DNA of 64,000 nucleotides from Facklamia lactis (GTDB lineage: Bacteria > Bacillota > Bacilli > Lactobacillales > Aerococcaceae), in NCBI RefSeq assembly GCF_015863205.1, contig NZ_JACBXQ010000002.1, positions 124,001 through 188,000 on the forward strand, written 5' to 3'. The position numbers and the translations under genes were made by a program. Shown one piece after another: positions 26,104-34,849 of the stretch. The notes under the pieces were generated by a model, which was not told the DNA's origin, ran no database searches, and saw only the letters and a program-made list of their open reading frames with translations. Within the stretch, counting starts at the first letter, position 1, and every line of letters starts with the position of its first letter.

Positions 26104-27033
26104 ATGAAAATTACTTCTTCCACTACTCAAGTGAAACCTCGTATCCGCTTTGACAATGAGTCTGTCGATCAAGTCAATGGCCTTTTATCTAGTCTTCAAC
26201 TAAATACTGTTTGTGCAGAAGCCACTTGTCCTAATCTTGGTGAATGTTATAAAAATGGAACCGCTACGTTTATGATTTTGGGGAGTCGTTGTTCGCGGGC
26301 TTGTCGTTTCTGTGACATTTTGACGGGCAACATGGAGATCGTCAATGAAGATGAACCCGATAACCTTGCCGATGCTTGCCATACATTAGGCTTACGCCAT
26401 GTAGTCGTAACAAGTGTCGCTCGTGACGACTTAGAAGATGGAGGAGCAGAACAATTCGCTCGAACCATTCGTGCAGTGAAAGCCAAGTGTCCTGAAACCA
26501 CCATCGAAGTTCTAATTCCCGATTTTTTAGGCCGTGAAGAAAGTCTGGATACAGTGATTGAGGCAGAACCTAATATTATTAATCATAATATTGAAACGGT
26601 AGAACGCTTATCCCCAAGAATCCGGCATCGCGCAACTTATGATCGCTCCCTCTTCGTCTTAAAATATATTAAAGAACATGCTCCACACATCTATACCAAG
26701 ACAGGCGTCATGTTAGGTTTAGGGGAAACAGAAGAAGAAGTTGCAAAAGCAATGGATGATAGTTTAGCAGCTGGAGTAGATTTTTTCACAGTCGGACAGT
26801 ATCTTCAACCCTCACCCAAACATTACAAATTAGAAGAGTATATCTCTTTATCGCAATTTGGTAAATATAATAAAATGGGAATGAAAAAAGGGTTCAAATT
26901 TGTTGCGTCTGGTCCCCAAGTGAGAAGTTCTTATAAGGCGCATGAATCTTTAGATGCTGTTGGGGTAGAATACAATTTTGATGCCCAAAATAGTTTGGTT
27001 GCCCAAATTGCCAAAAAAGAAGCGAACAAATAG
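26104..27033 (+). CDS. lipA: Lipoyl synthase
   Basis: Radical-SAM enzyme that inserts two sulfurs into protein-bound octanoyl groups. All cluster ligands are present: CAEATCPNLGEC (auxiliary cluster, CX4CX5C), SRCSRACRFCDI (CX3CX2C, radical SAM cluster), and the C-terminal RSSYKA serine ligand. 309 residues, normal. Encoded between the lipoyl carrier (two-base gap) and lplA (one-base gap), so carrier, synthase and ligase are one translation unit. Confidence 0.97.
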   Translation: MKITSSTTQVKPRIRFDNESVDQVNGLLSSLQLNTVCAEATCPNLGECYKNGTATFMILGSRCSRACRFCDILTGNMEIVNEDEPDNLADACHTLGLRHVVVTSVARDDLEDGGAEQFARTIRAVKAKCPETTIEVLIPDFLGREESLDTVIEAEPNIINHNIETVERLSPRIRHRATYDRSLFVLKYIKEHAPHIYTKTGVMLGLGETEEEVAKAMDDSLAAGVDFFTVGQYLQPSPKHYKLEEYISLSQFGKYNKMGMKKGFKFVASGPQVRSSYKAHESLDAVGVEYNFDAQNSLVAQIAKKEANK

Positions 27034-27034
27034 T

Positions 27035-28036
27035 ATGTTATATCTCGAAACCCATTCGCTTGATGCTAATTATTACTTTGCTTTAGAAGAATATTTAATG
27101 ACAGAAGGCAATCTACAAGAAGATCTTTTTATGATATGGCAAACCCACCTCACCGTCATGTTAGGTAACTATCAAAGCGCTTATACAGAATTGAATTTAC
27201 CAGCACTCGAGCATGACCAAGTTAGCATTACTCGTCGCAATACAGGAGGGGGAACTATTTTCACTGATCAAGGGGGCTGGCAATATAGTTTTATTTGCCC
27301 TCGTCGACCCGGAAAAGATCGACATGAAGATATCGATTTTCAACGTTTTATGCACTCTATTATCTCTGCCTTAAATCAATTAGGCATACCCGCAGAGATG
27401 AATAGTCGCAATGACCTTGCGATCCATGGTAAAAAAGTTTCAGGGAATGCCCAATGTTTCAAAGGAAATTATACCTTACATCATGGCTCCCTTTTATTTG
27501 ATAGCGATTTAGCTGCTATGGCACGTTATCTGAATCCAGCTAAACATAAATTAGTTTCAAAAGGAATTCAATCGGTCCGTGATCGAACGGGGAATATCAA
27601 AGATTTTTGCCCTCAAGATTGGAACGCCTTGGAATTCAAAGAAGCTCTAGTCAAACAAATTGTCGGTGACCAATTAAATGATTATCCTCTCACCCCAGCC
27701 GATGAGGAGGCAATTCAGAAACTAAAAACTGAAAAATTCCAATCTTGGGATTGGATATTCGGTCGTAACCCTCAATTTTCATTAGTTAATGAAGAAGTCT
27801 TCCCCGGTGGACTGCTCCGTATTCACTGTCAAGTCACAAACGGCATCATCCAGTCCTGTCTCTTTGAAGGTGATTTCTTTAGTGGTCATGACCTGAAAGC
27901 GGTTGAACATTCTCTACAAGGACTTCCTTTTGATAAGAGAAGAGTCCAGCAACACTTTCATCAACATTTTTCACAAGATCTTATCCATCATATTTCCAAT
28001 CAAGAAATCATTTCGACACTATTCAAAGGTTTCTAG
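27035..28036 (+). CDS. lplA: Lipoate-protein ligase (LplA family)
   Basis: 333 residues. N-terminal catalytic domain with RRNTGGGTIFTDQGGWQYSF (substrate-binding loop), the catalytic lysine segment HGKKVSGNAQ, and SKGIQSVRDRTGNI; a C-terminal accessory domain is present (about 255-333). LplA joins free lipoate or octanoate to lipoyl domains with ATP. Could also be an amidotransferase (LipL) but the C-terminal domain favours LplA. ATG 27035 follows the lipA stop by one base, with only a weak ribosome site (GAAGCGAA), so translation is probably coupled. Confidence 0.88.
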   Translation: MLYLETHSLDANYYFALEEYLMTEGNLQEDLFMIWQTHLTVMLGNYQSAYTELNLPALEHDQVSITRRNTGGGTIFTDQGGWQYSFICPRRPGKDRHEDIDFQRFMHSIISALNQLGIPAEMNSRNDLAIHGKKVSGNAQCFKGNYTLHHGSLLFDSDLAAMARYLNPAKHKLVSKGIQSVRDRTGNIKDFCPQDWNALEFKEALVKQIVGDQLNDYPLTPADEEAIQKLKTEKFQSWDWIFGRNPQFSLVNEEVFPGGLLRIHCQVTNGIIQSCLFEGDFFSGHDLKAVEHSLQGLPFDKRRVQQHFHQHFSQDLIHHISNQEIISTLFKGF

Positions 28037-28107
28037 ACTTTTAAAATTTACAATTAATAGAATCTAATAGCTAGTCGTTAAAAATATAAATAGTTACCAT
28101 TTTTGAG

Positions 28108-28137
28108 CACTGTACTCTGTTGTACAGTGTTTTTTTA
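28108..28137 (+). terminator. Terminator of the lipoyl operon
   Basis: Stem CACTGTAC / GTACAGTG, six-base loop, then seven T; 71 bases past the lplA stop. Confidence 0.9.
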
Positions 28138-28162
28138 TTCCCTCTAATATTAATGAAAAATA

Positions 28163-28192
28163 AAAAACCTTTACAAGATTGTAAAGGTTTTT
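28163..28192 (-). terminator. Terminator of serS
   Basis: Stem AAAAACCTTTACA / TGTAAAGGTTTTT with a 4-base loop, eight bases past the serS stop on the minus strand and flanked by A/T runs. Confidence 0.85.
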
Positions 28193-28199
28193 CTCAAAA

Positions 28200-29492
28200 T
28201 TATCCCATTGCATTCTGCTCATTAATCTCCGTAACCCCTCCCATATAAGGCACTAAAACTTTAGGAATTTTTACAGATCCATCTGCTTGTTGGTAATTTT
28301 CTAAGATTGCTACTACCGTTCTACCAACTGCCAAGCCAGAACCGTTTAAAGTGTGAACATAATTCAATTTGCCTTCAGAATTTCTAAAACGAATCATAGC
28401 ACGTCGTGCCTGAAAATCCTCAGTATTCGAACAAGAAGAAATTTCTCGATAAGTATTTTGAGCCGGAACCCAAACCTCAATATCATAAGTTTTGGCAGCT
28501 GAGAATCCCATATCTCCTGTACATAAAGTGATCACCCGATATGGTAATTCTAATGCTTGGAGAATGCCTTCGGCATTTTGCAACATCTCTTCTAATTCTT
28601 CATAAGAATGATCAGGATGAGCTAATTTCACCAACTCTACTTTGTGGAATTGATGCATCCGAATTAGACCTCGGGTATCACGTCCAGCTGAACCTGCTTC
28701 TGAACGGAATGAGGGTGACATCGCCGTAAATTTTACAGGTAAATCATCGATATCAAGCACTTCCTCTCGATAATAGTTTGTCAAAGGAACTTCTGCCGTT
28801 GGGATCAATACGAAATGACGATCATCATTTAATTCAAATGTATCTTCTTTAAATTTAGGATACTGTCCTGTACCAAACATTGATTTTTCATTTACAATGT
28901 AAGGTGGGATCACTTCTGTATAACCATTCTGAGCAGTATGGGTATCTAGCATAAAATTATAAATTGCCCTTTCTAGCCTTGCCCCTAACCCTTTGTAGAA
29001 AACAAACCGTGAACCAGCAACCTTTCCGCCGCGTTCAAAATCTAAAATTCCTAAACGATCCGCAATGTCCCAATGATTCATAGGCTCAAAATCAAAAGAT
29101 GTTTGCTCACCCCAACGTCGATTCTCAATATTATCTTCTTCATCTTCACCCGCAGGAACAGACGTATGAGCTATATTAGGTAAACGATGTTCTATTTCGG
29201 CTAATTTCAGATTAACGTCTGATAAGTCAGCCTCAAACCCACTTATCTCTTTTCCAATCGTTTGCATCTGAGCAATCTGTTCATCTGCATTACCTTTAGC
29301 TTTTTTAATCGTCGCAATCTCTTCCGATACTTTATTCCGAATTTGCTTCTTAGACTCTACAATTGCTAATAATTGACGACGGCTCTCATCCAACTCTTTA
29401 AATTTTTCAAGTGTTGCAGCCTCTACTCCACGTACTTCTAACTTTTGTATCACTTCTTCTAAATGTTCCCGAACATATTTACGATCTAGCAT
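28200..29492 (-). CDS. serS: Seryl-tRNA synthetase
   Basis: Charges tRNA-Ser. The N-terminal ~110 residues form the tRNA-binding coiled coil ([22 protein letters not shown]). Class II motifs follow: motif 2 [28 protein letters not shown], motif 3 [28 protein letters not shown] is the serine-binding loop. 430 residues. The ATG at 29492 sits eight bases after AAAGGAGG. The short reading frame upstream (to 29543) lies in the T-box terminator and is not translated as part of the protein. Regulated by the T-box leader upstream. Confidence 0.97.
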   Translation of the reverse strand: MLDRKYVREHLEEVIQKLEVRGVEAATLEKFKELDESRRQLLAIVESKKQIRNKVSEEIATIKKAKGNADEQIAQMQTIGKEISGFEADLSDVNLKLAEIEHRLPNIAHTSVPAGEDEEDNIENRRWGEQTSFDFEPMNHWDIADRLGILDFERGGKVAGSRFVFYKGLGARLERAIYNFMLDTHTAQNGYTEVIPPYIVNEKSMFGTGQYPKFKEDTFELNDDRHFVLIPTAEVPLTNYYREEVLDIDDLPVKFTAMSPSFRSEAGSAGRDTRGLIRMHQFHKVELVKLAHPDHSYEELEEMLQNAEGILQALELPYRVITLCTGDMGFSAAKTYDIEVWVPAQNTYREISSCSNTEDFQARRAMIRFRNSEGKLNYVHTLNGSGLAVGRTVVAILENYQQADGSVKIPKVLVPYMGGVTEINEQNAMG

Positions 29493-29527
29493 GGTATTTT
29501 CCTCCTTTAACTTTTTGCTTACAAAAA

Positions 29528-29775
29528 GAGACCCTTTATCCACTAGGGACGAAAAGGTCTCATTTTCCGCGGTACCACCCGATTTTAAAAGCCTAATCTA
29601 AAATGGCTTTTACACTTCAATCATAACGGTGATTACCGGCTTTATTTAATCATTGTTTTCATAAAGCAGAATGGAGCGCGGATTCACTGATTAATCTGAA
29701 TAGCTTGCATCAACCGCCATCTTTCTGAACAGATACCTCAATTACTGGTCGCCCTTACTATTAAATTAATTATAT
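29528..29775 (-). promoter_or_regulatory. T-box riboswitch leader of serS
   Basis: On the minus strand the conserved T-box GGGTGGTACCGCG is at 29580-29568, followed by a terminator hairpin GAGACC...GGTCTC (29561-29528) and a T run. Upstream is a long structured region with AGTAAGGGCGACCAGT and AATAAAGCCGGTAATCACCG segments of stem I to III type. The T-box senses uncharged tRNA. A UCC serine codon inside GTGAATCCGCGC is a candidate specifier, but I could not confirm its position in the loop. Confidence 0.9.
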
Positions 29776-29803
29776 TAAATTAAGATTAAAAGTCAAGTTT
29801 TAC

Positions 29804-30331
29804 CTACCAGTTCAGATCTTTTGCCTTTTGTGTATCTCGATAGTGATGAATGGTATCTAAACCATTAAAAGCCTGTTGCCGTAAAGCTTCATAAATAATA
29901 ATATTGGCCGTATTCGATAAATTTAATGAACGAACATGTTGATCGTTCATTGGAATTCTTAAACATTGCTCCCTATGTTCTTCCATAAAATCAACCGGCA
30001 ATCCTGTTGTTTCTTTCCCAAAAATAAAAAACTGTTCCTCAACCTTTGGATCTGACAGATTAACTTCAGAATAAATCTGGGGAGCAAATTTTGTTATCAA
30101 AAAGAGCCGTCGATTCCCTAAATAAGACATAAAGGCTTTAAGACTCTTATGATAAGTGATATCTACATGATGCCAATAATCTAGTCCAGCTCGTTTCAGC
30201 ATCTTATCATCCGTTGAAAACCCAAGAGGTTCAATTAAATGTAAGGGTGAATTAGTTGCCGCACAGCTTCTCGAAATATTACCTGTATTCGCAGGCATCA
30301 AAGGTTCAAATAGTACAATATGATTCTTCAA
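29804..30331 (-). CDS. trmL: tRNA (cytidine(34)-2'-O)-methyltransferase TrmL
   Basis: A 175-residue SPOUT methyltransferase: IVLFEPLMPANTGNISRSCAATNSPLHLIEPLGFS at the N-terminus, LKRAGLDYWHHVDI, FGKETTGLP (SAM knot), and RIPMNDQHVRSLNLSNTANIIIYEALRQ. Methylates the ribose at the wobble base of tRNA-Leu isoacceptors. TTG start at 30331 overlaps the queG stop (TTGA) and is preceded by GGGAGG. The queG-trmL order is a known Lactobacillales tRNA-modification pair. Confidence 0.93.
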   Translation of the reverse strand: MKNHIVLFEPLMPANTGNISRSCAATNSPLHLIEPLGFSTDDKMLKRAGLDYWHHVDITYHKSLKAFMSYLGNRRLFLITKFAPQIYSEVNLSDPKVEEQFFIFGKETTGLPVDFMEEHREQCLRIPMNDQHVRSLNLSNTANIIIYEALRQQAFNGLDTIHHYRDTQKAKDLNW

Positions 30332-31518
30332 ATATTTTCCTCCCGCTTAGTACGACGTCTTAGTCGTTTATTCTTTAGCTTCTCAATCGCTTCAGCCATC
30401 TCATCAATTATTTCTTGTTCCGTTTCCTTTGCCATCTGTTCTTCAATAAAAGTTATTAGAGATAGATTTTGATACTTCTGAATCTGACTTACGGCATAAG
30501 CAGCAGTCGCTCGAATAACAGGCCGAGAATCCTTCTCGATCACTTCTAATAAGTGAGGAATGGCAGACTGATCTTGATAATTTGCTAACGCAATTATAGC
30601 ATTACGTTGCAGAGGTTTTTTTCCACGCCACGCTCCAGATAAATGCCCATAAGTTTCTTTAAATTCTTTGTTAGATAAATTTAACATTAATTTCAATTCT
30701 GGTTGCACTTGTTCTGGAACAGGTTCCATTTCGGGATGGAGGTGAAAATCTACTCCCTGATTAAAAGGACAAGTTAATTGGCAAATATCACAACCATAAA
30801 TAACATGTGTGATCTTACGTCGAAATTCATGAGGCATCAACTGTTTAGTCTGGGTTTGATAAGATAAACAACGTGGGCCATTTATTCTGCCATCACCTAA
30901 CAAAGCTTGGGTCGGACATGCCTGAACACACCGATAACAATCACCGCATCCAAAAGGAACACGCTCATCAACAGGGAATGGAAGATTAGTAATTATTTCT
31001 CCAAGATAGACATAACTTCCATATTCTTTTGTAATTAATAACCCATTTCGTCCAATAAAGCCAATACCGGCTCTTTCTGCTACTAGAACATCTGACAGTT
31101 CTCCCGTATCGACCATCGTCTTAAAACGTATCTCTGGCACAATTTCTTCCACATAAGTCATTAACTGATTCATTTTATCTCGCAAGATATCATGATAATC
31201 AATTCCCCAAGATGCTCGAGCAAATTGACCTCGACGTTGCTCACGTTCTGAAGGCAAAGGATTTCTTATTTGACTTGGATAGGCTAAACAAATTGAAATA
31301 ATCGATTGTGGTTGATCAAAAATTAATTCAGGATAAATCCTTTCTTCAATCACTTTATGCTCAAAACCAGTTGTATGCCCTGCTTTTTTCTGCTGATAGA
31401 AACTTTCTTCAATATGATCAAAAGGATCTGCACTCGCAAAACCAATCTTATCGATTCCAATTTCTGTTGCTTTTCTTTTGATCAATCGCTTAACATGTTC
31501 TAAATTCTGCTGATTCAT
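30328..31518 (-). CDS. queG: Epoxyqueuosine reductase
   Basis: 396 residues. Converts epoxyqueuosine to queuosine in tRNA, the last step of the Q pathway, with cobalamin and two 4Fe-4S clusters. Cluster motifs: CGDCYRCVQACPTQAL and CDICQLTCPFNQ. DTGELSDVLVAERAGIGFIGRNGLL is the catalytic-domain signature. HEAT-like repeats at the C-terminus (about 300-385) bind tRNA, as in the B. subtilis enzyme. No other queuosine synthesis gene is in the window. Confidence 0.95.
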   Translation of the reverse strand: MNQQNLEHVKRLIKRKATEIGIDKIGFASADPFDHIEESFYQQKKAGHTTGFEHKVIEERIYPELIFDQPQSIISICLAYPSQIRNPLPSEREQRRGQFARASWGIDYHDILRDKMNQLMTYVEEIVPEIRFKTMVDTGELSDVLVAERAGIGFIGRNGLLITKEYGSYVYLGEIITNLPFPVDERVPFGCGDCYRCVQACPTQALLGDGRINGPRCLSYQTQTKQLMPHEFRRKITHVIYGCDICQLTCPFNQGVDFHLHPEMEPVPEQVQPELKLMLNLSNKEFKETYGHLSGAWRGKKPLQRNAIIALANYQDQSAIPHLLEVIEKDSRPVIRATAAYAVSQIQKYQNLSLITFIEEQMAKETEQEIIDEMAEAIEKLKNKRLRRRTKREENI

Positions 31519-31548
31519 TCAATTATTCACCCCTATCCATGTAAAAAA

Positions 31549-31578
31549 AGCACAACAAACGCATGCGTTTATTGTGCT
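31549..31578 (-). terminator. Terminator of the L25 gene
   Basis: 15-bp near-perfect stem (AGCACAA-AAACGC type, one mismatch) with a central GCATGC palindrome and seven T on the minus strand; 20 bases past the stop. Confidence 0.85.
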
Positions 31579-31597
31579 ATACTTTCCTACCTCAAAA

Positions 31598-32212
31598 TTA
31601 TTCTTCTTCCTCTGTAGCTTCTTCACCAATAACTTCAGGCTCTGCTACTTCTTCTTCATCTGTTTCTTCTGGTTCTTCAGTTGGAGCTGATACCGAAACA
31701 ATTGTCTCTTCAGCCTCTACTAAAATTTCTACACCTTCTGGAACCTCAAGATCAGCAATTGATTTTGTATCACCAATTTCCATACCCGTTACATCAATTT
31801 CGAATGAGTTAGGAATACTATCTGGTTTTGTTTCAACTTGAACAGTATTCAATACTAATTCTACGATTCCAATCTTAACTGTCTCTTCATTCACTAGAGA
31901 TAATGGAACTTCTACTGTTAATTTCTGATCAGCCGAAATTGCTTCTAAATCAATTGAATAAAAAAGGTCTTTAATGGCTGCCTTTTCAAAATCTTTTAAG
32001 ATAACTTTTTGACTTTTCCCATCATACTCGACATCAAAAACGGCATTTGATCCTTCTTTTTTCAAAAGACCTTCAAATTCTCGACGATCTACTAATAAAG
32101 ACGTCACTTCAACGGACTGTCCGTATAAAGTAACAGGGATTTTACCTTCATTACGCGCCTTTTTAGAAGCGCCTGTACCAGTTGCTGTTCTAACCTCTGC
32201 TTTAATTGCCAT
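31598..32212 (-). CDS. ctc: 50S ribosomal protein L25, Ctc-type general stress protein
   Basis: 204 residues. N-terminal L25 domain (TGTGASKKARNEGKIPVTLYGQ, 5S rRNA-binding) and a C-terminal TL5-like beta domain (IDLEAISADQKLTVEVPLSLVNEE). The last 40 residues are almost entirely Glu with Thr and Val, more acidic than usual. In Bacilli the Ctc protein is a sigma-B-controlled stress form of L25. Good AAAGGAG site; standing alone with its own terminator. Confidence 0.95.
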   Translation of the reverse strand: MAIKAEVRTATGTGASKKARNEGKIPVTLYGQSVEVTSLLVDRREFEGLLKKEGSNAVFDVEYDGKSQKVILKDFEKAAIKDLFYSIDLEAISADQKLTVEVPLSLVNEETVKIGIVELVLNTVQVETKPDSIPNSFEIDVTGMEIGDTKSIADLEVPEGVEILVEAEETIVSVSAPTEEPEETDEEEVAEPEVIGEEATEEEE

Positions 32213-32341
32213 GTATATGAACTCCTTTATAACTTATTTATCTGCTAACTTGATAGATAGGTAGTAAATTTTGCACATCAATTATCATACCAAAAATCTA
32301 GCTGTTTTGCTAGTGAAATTTATGAATTGGCATAGAAATCC

Positions 32342-33211
32342 TTAGTCAAAATCTCCATTTCGTAACTTTTCAGCTGCTTGAGCCAGTTTTTCTTTTTCTT
32401 TATTGCTAACTTTAGGAAATTCTGGATTGATATCTGTCAATTTATCCAAAAGTATCTCACTAATTAACCATCTACCATAATCTCCATCGTCAGCAGGTAT
32501 AATATACCAAGGTGCATATTTTGTTGAGGTCGCAGAAAAACACTCTTCAAAAACGCACATATGGTCTTGCCATCTTTCACGATCTTCTAAGTCAGAGAAA
32601 GAAAACTCCCATTGATGGTTTGGATCCTCAATCCTTTCTAATAGCCGTTTCTTCTGAATCTCCTTAGAAATATGAAGAAATATTTTTACCATATAAAATC
32701 CGTTTTCGTATAAATATTGTTCAAAATGATTAATTTGGCGATATCTCATCTGCCATATATCATCTATCTTGGCATGTTCTGGTAATGGGGCTTCAAGATG
32801 ACTCTGATTAATTCTTGCCCCAATAACCTCTTCATAATGCGAACGATTAAAGACGGCAATCTCCCCTCTCTCTGGCATCGCCGAGGCTAAACGCCAAAGG
32901 TAATCATGTTGAAGTTCCGTACTATTCGGCTTAGAAAAGGATGATGTTCTTAATCCTTGCGCACTAAGTTTAGAAAAAACATAACGCTCTGCTTCATCTT
33001 TTCCAGCTGCATCAAGCGCCTGTAATGCAAAAATGAGTGCCTCTTTTTCTTCAGCCATCAACTTTTGCTGCAATTGATCGATCGTTCGAAAATTGTGGTC
33101 AACCTTCTCTTTAATTTGAGCGCTAGTAAAATTATGATTAATATAAGTTAGACGCTCTCTCAAATTGACTGATTCTTGTTTATTTACTCTAAACTGTTCA
33201 ATATTAACCAT
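32342..33211 (-). CDS. Polyphosphate kinase 2 family protein
   Basis: 289 residues with the PPK2 P-loop fold: ALDAAGKDEAERYVFSKLS (Walker A, Glu-Ala in place of the usual Gly after KD), SSFSKPNSTELQHDYLWRL (lid-side Lys) and GEIAVFNRSHYEEVIGARI with the Walker B-like motif. PPK2 enzymes transfer phosphate from polyphosphate to nucleotides (ADP, GDP or AMP according to class). The class cannot be fixed from sequence alone. Start ATG 33211 after AGGAGAG. Ends beside the terminator of no obvious own; the next gene downstream is ctc. Confidence 0.9.
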   Translation of the reverse strand: MVNIEQFRVNKQESVNLRERLTYINHNFTSAQIKEKVDHNFRTIDQLQQKLMAEEKEALIFALQALDAAGKDEAERYVFSKLSAQGLRTSSFSKPNSTELQHDYLWRLASAMPERGEIAVFNRSHYEEVIGARINQSHLEAPLPEHAKIDDIWQMRYRQINHFEQYLYENGFYMVKIFLHISKEIQKKRLLERIEDPNHQWEFSFSDLEDRERWQDHMCVFEECFSATSTKYAPWYIIPADDGDYGRWLISEILLDKLTDINPEFPKVSNKEKEKLAQAAEKLRNGDFD

Positions 33212-33237
33212 TATTCATACTCTCCTATTTATAAGCA

Positions 33238-33267
33238 AAAAGTCACCTCAAAAAATGAAGTGACTTT
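33238..33267 (-). terminator. Terminator of the FMN-binding lipoprotein gene
   Basis: Stem AAAGTCAC / GTGACTTT (extended by three pairs with a mismatch) and a loop of A residues; 24 bases beyond the stop on the minus strand, followed by TTTTTGC. Confidence 0.75.
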
Positions 33268-33291
33268 GATTGTCAATTATATAGATAACGA

Positions 33292-34605
33292 TTACTCTTC
33301 TGATTCTGACTCAGCTGCTTCTTCTGAACTTTCTGAGTCATCTCCTGATTCCTTCTTAGATTCCGACGCTTCTTCACTTTCATCTTCTGAAGATTCTTTC
33401 TTTAAATCAACTTTTTGTTCCTCCGTGTCACCAGCTTCAGCTGCAGTTAAAAGAATTTCAGCAGATTTTTTAAAGTCTTCTACTAATTCAGTTGCACCAG
33501 ATATAGCATCAATCTCAGCAAACGGATCCTCCATGAAGGCTTCATTTAATGCTTTGATATTGTCTGTAGCCGTTTCTCCTGTGGCCTCTTCCATTTGAAC
33601 ATTATATTCTTCATCTTCACTTAATAAGTCGCCTTCTTCATTCTTATAGTCAAATTTAGAATCTGTTACTTTTCCGTCTTTAACTGTAATGATATGTTCT
33701 AATGCCCAACCTTGCTCATTTGGTTCTGCAACAGCCTTGTATTCTCCATCTTGTAATTCAGGAGTTTCATCTTCGCTAGATTCTGATTCATCTTCTGATT
33801 CGTCTTCTGCATTCGGTACTGCCGCCATTCCGTCAGACTCTTTTTCACTTGAATCAGATTCTTCTTCTGAAGCTGATTCTTCTTCACTTGAAGCAGACTC
33901 GTCTTCACTTGATGCAGACTCATCTTCTTCTAATGCTGATTCGTCTTCACTTGATGCAGACTCATCTTCTTCTAATGCTGATTCGTCTTCACTTGATGCA
34001 GACTCATCTTCTTCTGATGCTGATTCGTCTTCACTTGATGCAGACTCATCTTCTTCTGATGCTGATTCTTCTTCACTTGATGCAGACTCATCTTCTTCTG
34101 AGGCTGATTCTTCTTCACTTGATGCAGACTCATCTTCTTCTGATGCTGATTCATCTTCACTTGATGCAGACTCGTCTTCTTCTGATGCTGATTCGTCTTC
34201 ACTTGATGCAGACTCATCTTCTTCTGATGCTGATTCATCTTCGCTTGAAGCTGACTCGTCTTCTTCTGAGGCTGATTCGTCTTCTGCGTTAGGAATCACT
34301 GCATAAGCAGCAGAATCATCTTCACTTGATGCAGACTCATCTTCTTCAGCCGCTGACTCTTCATTTGAAGCGGATGCATCTTCTTCTGATGCTGACTCTT
34401 CACTTGAAGCAGATTCTTCTTCTGAAGCTGATTCTTCTGAAACAGTAGTTGTTGTCTCTTCAATTGTTGTAGTTTCTCCATCACTAACAGCTGTAGTTGC
34501 TGTATCAGTATCTGCAGGGGTTTCTTTTCCTTGGTCACATGCTGCTAAAATTAACATTGATCCTAATAATAATGAACTCTTCAGTAACACATTTTTCAAT
34601 TTCAT
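33292..34605 (-). CDS. FMN-binding lipoprotein (PplA-like) with a long Ser/Asp/Glu repeat stalk
   Basis: 437 residues. N-terminal lipoprotein signal peptide with lipobox LAAC (Cys23). Then a Thr/Glu/Ser-rich segment and a tract of DESASSE/DESASEE repeats (about 115-250), flanked on both sides by nearly equal copies of PNAEDES. The folded part (about 280-395) matches FMN-binding proteins such as Listeria PplA: DGEYKAVAE, ITVKDGKVTDSKFDYKNEEG, EDEEYNVQMEEATG and DAISGAT (366-372), whose Thr372 is the expected covalent FMN site made by ApbE. The end is again Ser/Glu/Lys-rich. PplA carries electrons to extracellular acceptors. Here there is one FMN domain, not two. The role in electron transfer is inferred. 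Confidence 0.8.
   Translation of the reverse strand: MKLKNVLLKSSLLLGSMLILAACDQGKETPADTDTATTAVSDGETTTIEETTTTVSEESASEEESASSEESASEEDASASNEESAAEEDESASSEDDSAAYAVIPNAEDESASEEDESASSEDESASEEDESASSEDESASEEDESASSEDESASEEDESASSEEESASEEDESASSEEESASEEDESASSEDESASEEDESASSEDESALEEDESASSEDESALEEDESASSEDESASSEEESASEEESDSSEKESDGMAAVPNAEDESEDESESSEDETPELQDGEYKAVAEPNEQGWALEHIITVKDGKVTDSKFDYKNEEGDLLSEDEEYNVQMEEATGETATDNIKALNEAFMEDPFAEIDAISGATELVEDFKKSAEILLTAAEAGDTEEQKVDLKKESSEDESEEASESKKESGDDSESSEEAAESESEE
33911..34246. repeat. Eight tandem 42-bp repeats inside the lipoprotein gene
   Basis: Eight contiguous units starting GATGCAGACTCATCTTCTTC (plus-strand reading), differing at a few third-codon positions, each encoding 14 residues made of two 7-residue half-units. 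Degenerate units continue at both ends. The in-frame 42-bp period means copy number changes would keep the frame and alter stalk length. Confidence 0.95.
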
Positions 34606-34736
34606 CTAGATCTCCCTTTCATGCTTTCCTTAATAAGTGAAACATACCTAAATTTTAATGCATGGATTCCTAATTGTCTAGCAAAGTAGCGAAAAACATA
34701 GGATTCACGTATTTTTCTTTCTATAGTTATTAATTC

Positions 34737-34766
34737 TTGCCAAAACCCAGAAGTATTTGCTATAAT
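34737..34766 (+). promoter_or_regulatory. Promoter of the tRNA-Arg gene
   Basis: TTGCCA and TATAAT spaced by 18 bases, 11 bases before the tRNA. Confidence 0.65.
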
Positions 34767-34777
34767 AAAAGAGTTAT

Positions 34778-34849
34778 GTCGCCGTAGTGTAATGGATATC
34801 ACGAAAGATTCCGGTTCTTTCGATGGGGGTTCGATTCCCTCCGGCGATA
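34778..34849 (+). tRNA. tRNA-Arg (anticodon CCG)
   Basis: A full cloverleaf can be drawn: acceptor GTCGCCG / CGGCGAT (first pair G-U), D arm GTG...CAC, anticodon stem AAAGA / TCTTT with loop TTCCGGT giving anticodon CCG, T arm GGGGG-TTCGATT-CCCTC and discriminator A. CCA is not encoded. It reads CGG arginine codons, rare in this AT-rich genome. It borders the accessory stretch 34.9-42 kb, so it could be an integration site. Confidence 0.9.

Noticed and set aside
29493-29543. N-terminal extension of serS (17 residues)
   Set aside because: It lies within the T-box terminator hairpin; a strong ribosome site marks the downstream ATG.
28200-31518. A larger queuosine synthesis cluster
   Set aside because: Only queG is present; no queA, tgt, queC or queE.
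33911-34246. CRISPR-like regular repeat
   Set aside because: There are no unique spacers; the units are contiguous, in-frame coding repeats.
33689-34306. Long open frames on both strands across the Ser/Asp/Glu repeat (205, 147 and 88 codons)
   Set aside because: They follow from the codon periodicity of the repeat, lack ribosome sites and consist only of low-complexity sequence.
34602-34802. 66-residue frame on the minus strand upstream of the lipoprotein gene
   Set aside because: It overlaps the tRNA-Arg and its promoter.
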